From: Desulfobacteraceae bacterium
GTDB taxonomy: Bacteria; Desulfobacterota; Desulfobacteria; Desulfobacterales; Desulfobacteraceae
Direction of reading: 5' to 3'
NCBI GenBank assembly: GCA_022712835.1
Contig: JAFLJU010000334.1
Coordinates: 1 to 5,636 of the forward strand
DNA: 5,636 bases
The position numbers and the translations under genes are program-made. Shown here in pieces: positions 4,637-5,636 of this stretch (within the stretch, counting starts at the first letter, position 1; every line of letters starts with the position of its first letter). The notes below the pieces were generated by a model. The model worked only from the letters and a program-made list of their open reading frames with translations. It was not told where the DNA came from and did not search any database.

Positions 4637-5636
4637 AACGGGAGCAGGGAATCTGGGAGGTCATCGCCCCGGGAGAATCTTGTTGTGGCAGAATTTTTAT
4701 GGCAAACCCTAGGTTTGGTGTTTGGATCATCTGCAATTTTGCTTTGAATTTATTTCCCATTGGATCTTTGAGTACGTAGGCGATGGTGGTTTTGCCCTTT
4801 AAAAGGGTTTCCATGTTTTTCTCGGTCAGTTGCTTCCCCAGGATTTCCTTCCAGATGACAAAGAGACAATTGCCCTGTTCCGGGCGCCAATTGGCACAGC
4901 CCATCCCTTTTTTTCCTTCAATGATGGTGCCCCCGCACAAGGGGCAAACAGGTTTGCCGGAAGTTTTTCCAGATGGTTTCATGGTGGCCGGTTTCTTTGG
5001 TTTTGCCTGGGTATTTGGTCGGGTATCCGATGGAGGAGATGTTGTTCCCGAAGGGGCAAAATCAAACGAGACCTGCCAAAGGCCCTCCTTTTGAACAAGT
5101 ACCAGGGAAGCTGAAAATCGTTTTTTCTTTTTTGATATGAATCCTTTAAAGGGGCCTGATTTCCGGTATTTCAATAAATTGGCCGCCATTTTGGCAGACA
5201 GACTCTTTCCTGCTATTTTTTTCCAGATAACAAACTGGCATTCTTTATTGCTGCAGGTGTATGCTTTTTGGGTTTCTGTAACCCCATTACCGCAGCCGGG
5301 GCAATTTCCCACCTTGGCCAGGGCTGGGGTCAGGGTCTTAAAATCTTTCAAATCAAACGGGGCTGTTTTGAGCTCATTCACCGCCCGGGTCACAAACTCT
5401 TTGATATTCACCAAAAATTGTGTGTTTGTTTCTTCTCCAAGGGAGATCCGGTTCAGGTTCATCTCCCATCGGGCAGTTTCCACAGGAGAGGTGAGTACAG
5501 AAGAAATTGGACAGCGTCTGAGCATCTCCACCAGGTAGCACCCCTTGTCACATGCCAGAAGCTTTTTGCCGGATCTCGCGATATATTTCCGGGTGATCAG
5601 GGTTTCAATGATCTGGGCACGGGTGGATTGGGTGCC
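4635..5636 (-). CDS. topB: Type IA DNA topoisomerase (TopB-like), C-terminal 333 residues; runs off right edge
   Basis: Type IA topoisomerases relax or decatenate DNA through a 5'-phosphotyrosine intermediate; the catalytic tyrosine and Toprim domain lie outside the window. Counting from the right edge, GTQSTRAQIIETLITRKYI (1-19) and KKLLACDKG (24-32) match the conserved end of the catalytic core. LTSPVETARWEMNLNRISLGE (48-68) is typical of the topoisomerase III group. The tail has two similar modules. Module 1 has C112-x2-C115, C128-x4-C133, then FVIWKKIAGKSL and SGPFKGFISKKKKRFSASL. Module 2 has C231-x2-C234, C247-x9-C257, then FVIWKEILGKQL and a second GNKFKAKL stretch. They resemble zinc ribbons joined to Toprim_Crpt repeats and probably bind DNA. 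A Pro/Lys/Ser/Thr-rich linker (195-228) separates them. TopA is the alternative family. A GTG at 5531 is internal, not a start: the frame and homology continue to the edge. Confidence 0.88.
   Translation of the reverse strand, partial: GTQSTRAQIIETLITRKYIARSGKKLLACDKGCYLVEMLRRCPISSVLTSPVETARWEMNLNRISLGEETNTQFLVNIKEFVTRAVNELKTAPFDLKDFKTLTPALAKVGNCPGCGNGVTETQKAYTCSNKECQFVIWKKIAGKSLSAKMAANLLKYRKSGPFKGFISKKKKRFSASLVLVQKEGLWQVSFDFAPSGTTSPPSDTRPNTQAKPKKPATMKPSGKTSGKPVCPLCGGTIIEGKKGMGCANWRPEQGNCLFVIWKEILGKQLTEKNMETLLKGKTTIAYVLKDPMGNKFKAKLQMIQTPNLGFAIKILPQQDSPGAMTSQIPCSR

Noticed and set aside
4783..5538. Plus-strand open frames opposite the topoisomerase gene
   Set aside because: Shadows of a coding strand with clear cysteine motifs; no independent support.
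4635..5636. Topoisomerase as a marker of an integrated conjugative element
   Set aside because: TopB homologues do occur on such elements, but the neighbours are housekeeping genes and no relaxase, integrase, attachment repeat or composition shift is visible.

Overview
The window looks like ordinary chromosomal DNA of a Gram-negative, probably anaerobic bacterium of the Desulfobacterota (Desulfobacter/Desulfobacula-like). This is inferred from remembered protein style: a VVDDEIVSRKKM-type response regulator, a small 'YNYYYCG...P.A..GI' lipoprotein, and a 120-residue cytoplasmic protein type I associate with delta-proteobacterial genomes. No database search was possible. There is no tRNA, rRNA, CRISPR array, insertion sequence or integrase in view.

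Layout, left to right. At the left edge is the 5' end of a CheY-like response regulator gene on the minus strand (codons 1-51). An 85-bp AT-rich spacer with a candidate extended -10 promoter and a 12-bp perfect palindrome separates it from a minus-strand EamA/DMT 10-helix permease gene (241-1110). A 329-bp divergent intergenic region follows (1111-1439), with a G-run cluster fitting the G-quadruplex pattern and a possible promoter. Next come two plus-strand genes, mtnP (MTA phosphorylase) and apt (adenine phosphoribosyltransferase), then an intrinsic terminator whose T-tract runs straight into the ribosome binding site of a small predicted lipoprotein gene (2803-3273). That gene is convergent, with a 4-bp gap, to a minus-strand gene for a Crp-like cyclic-nucleotide-binding protein (3278-3988). 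A 229-bp divergent spacer leads to a plus-strand gene for a conserved 120-residue protein (4218-4580), closed by a strong hairpin terminator. The right end carries the C-terminal 333 residues of a type IA topoisomerase (TopB-like) on the minus strand, running off the right edge and ending in two duplicated zinc-ribbon/Toprim_Crpt-type modules.

The clearest functional unit is mtnP-apt. MtnP releases adenine from 5'-methylthioadenosine, a by-product of S-adenosylmethionine use, and Apt converts that adenine to AMP, so the pair recycles the adenine of SAM. The other genes look like independent single-gene units with no evident shared pathway. I see no convincing undescribed system here. The points most worth a second look are the terminator abutting the lipoprotein RBS, the G-rich mtnP leader, the degenerate C-terminal domain of the cyclic-nucleotide-binding protein, and the two uncharacterised small proteins.
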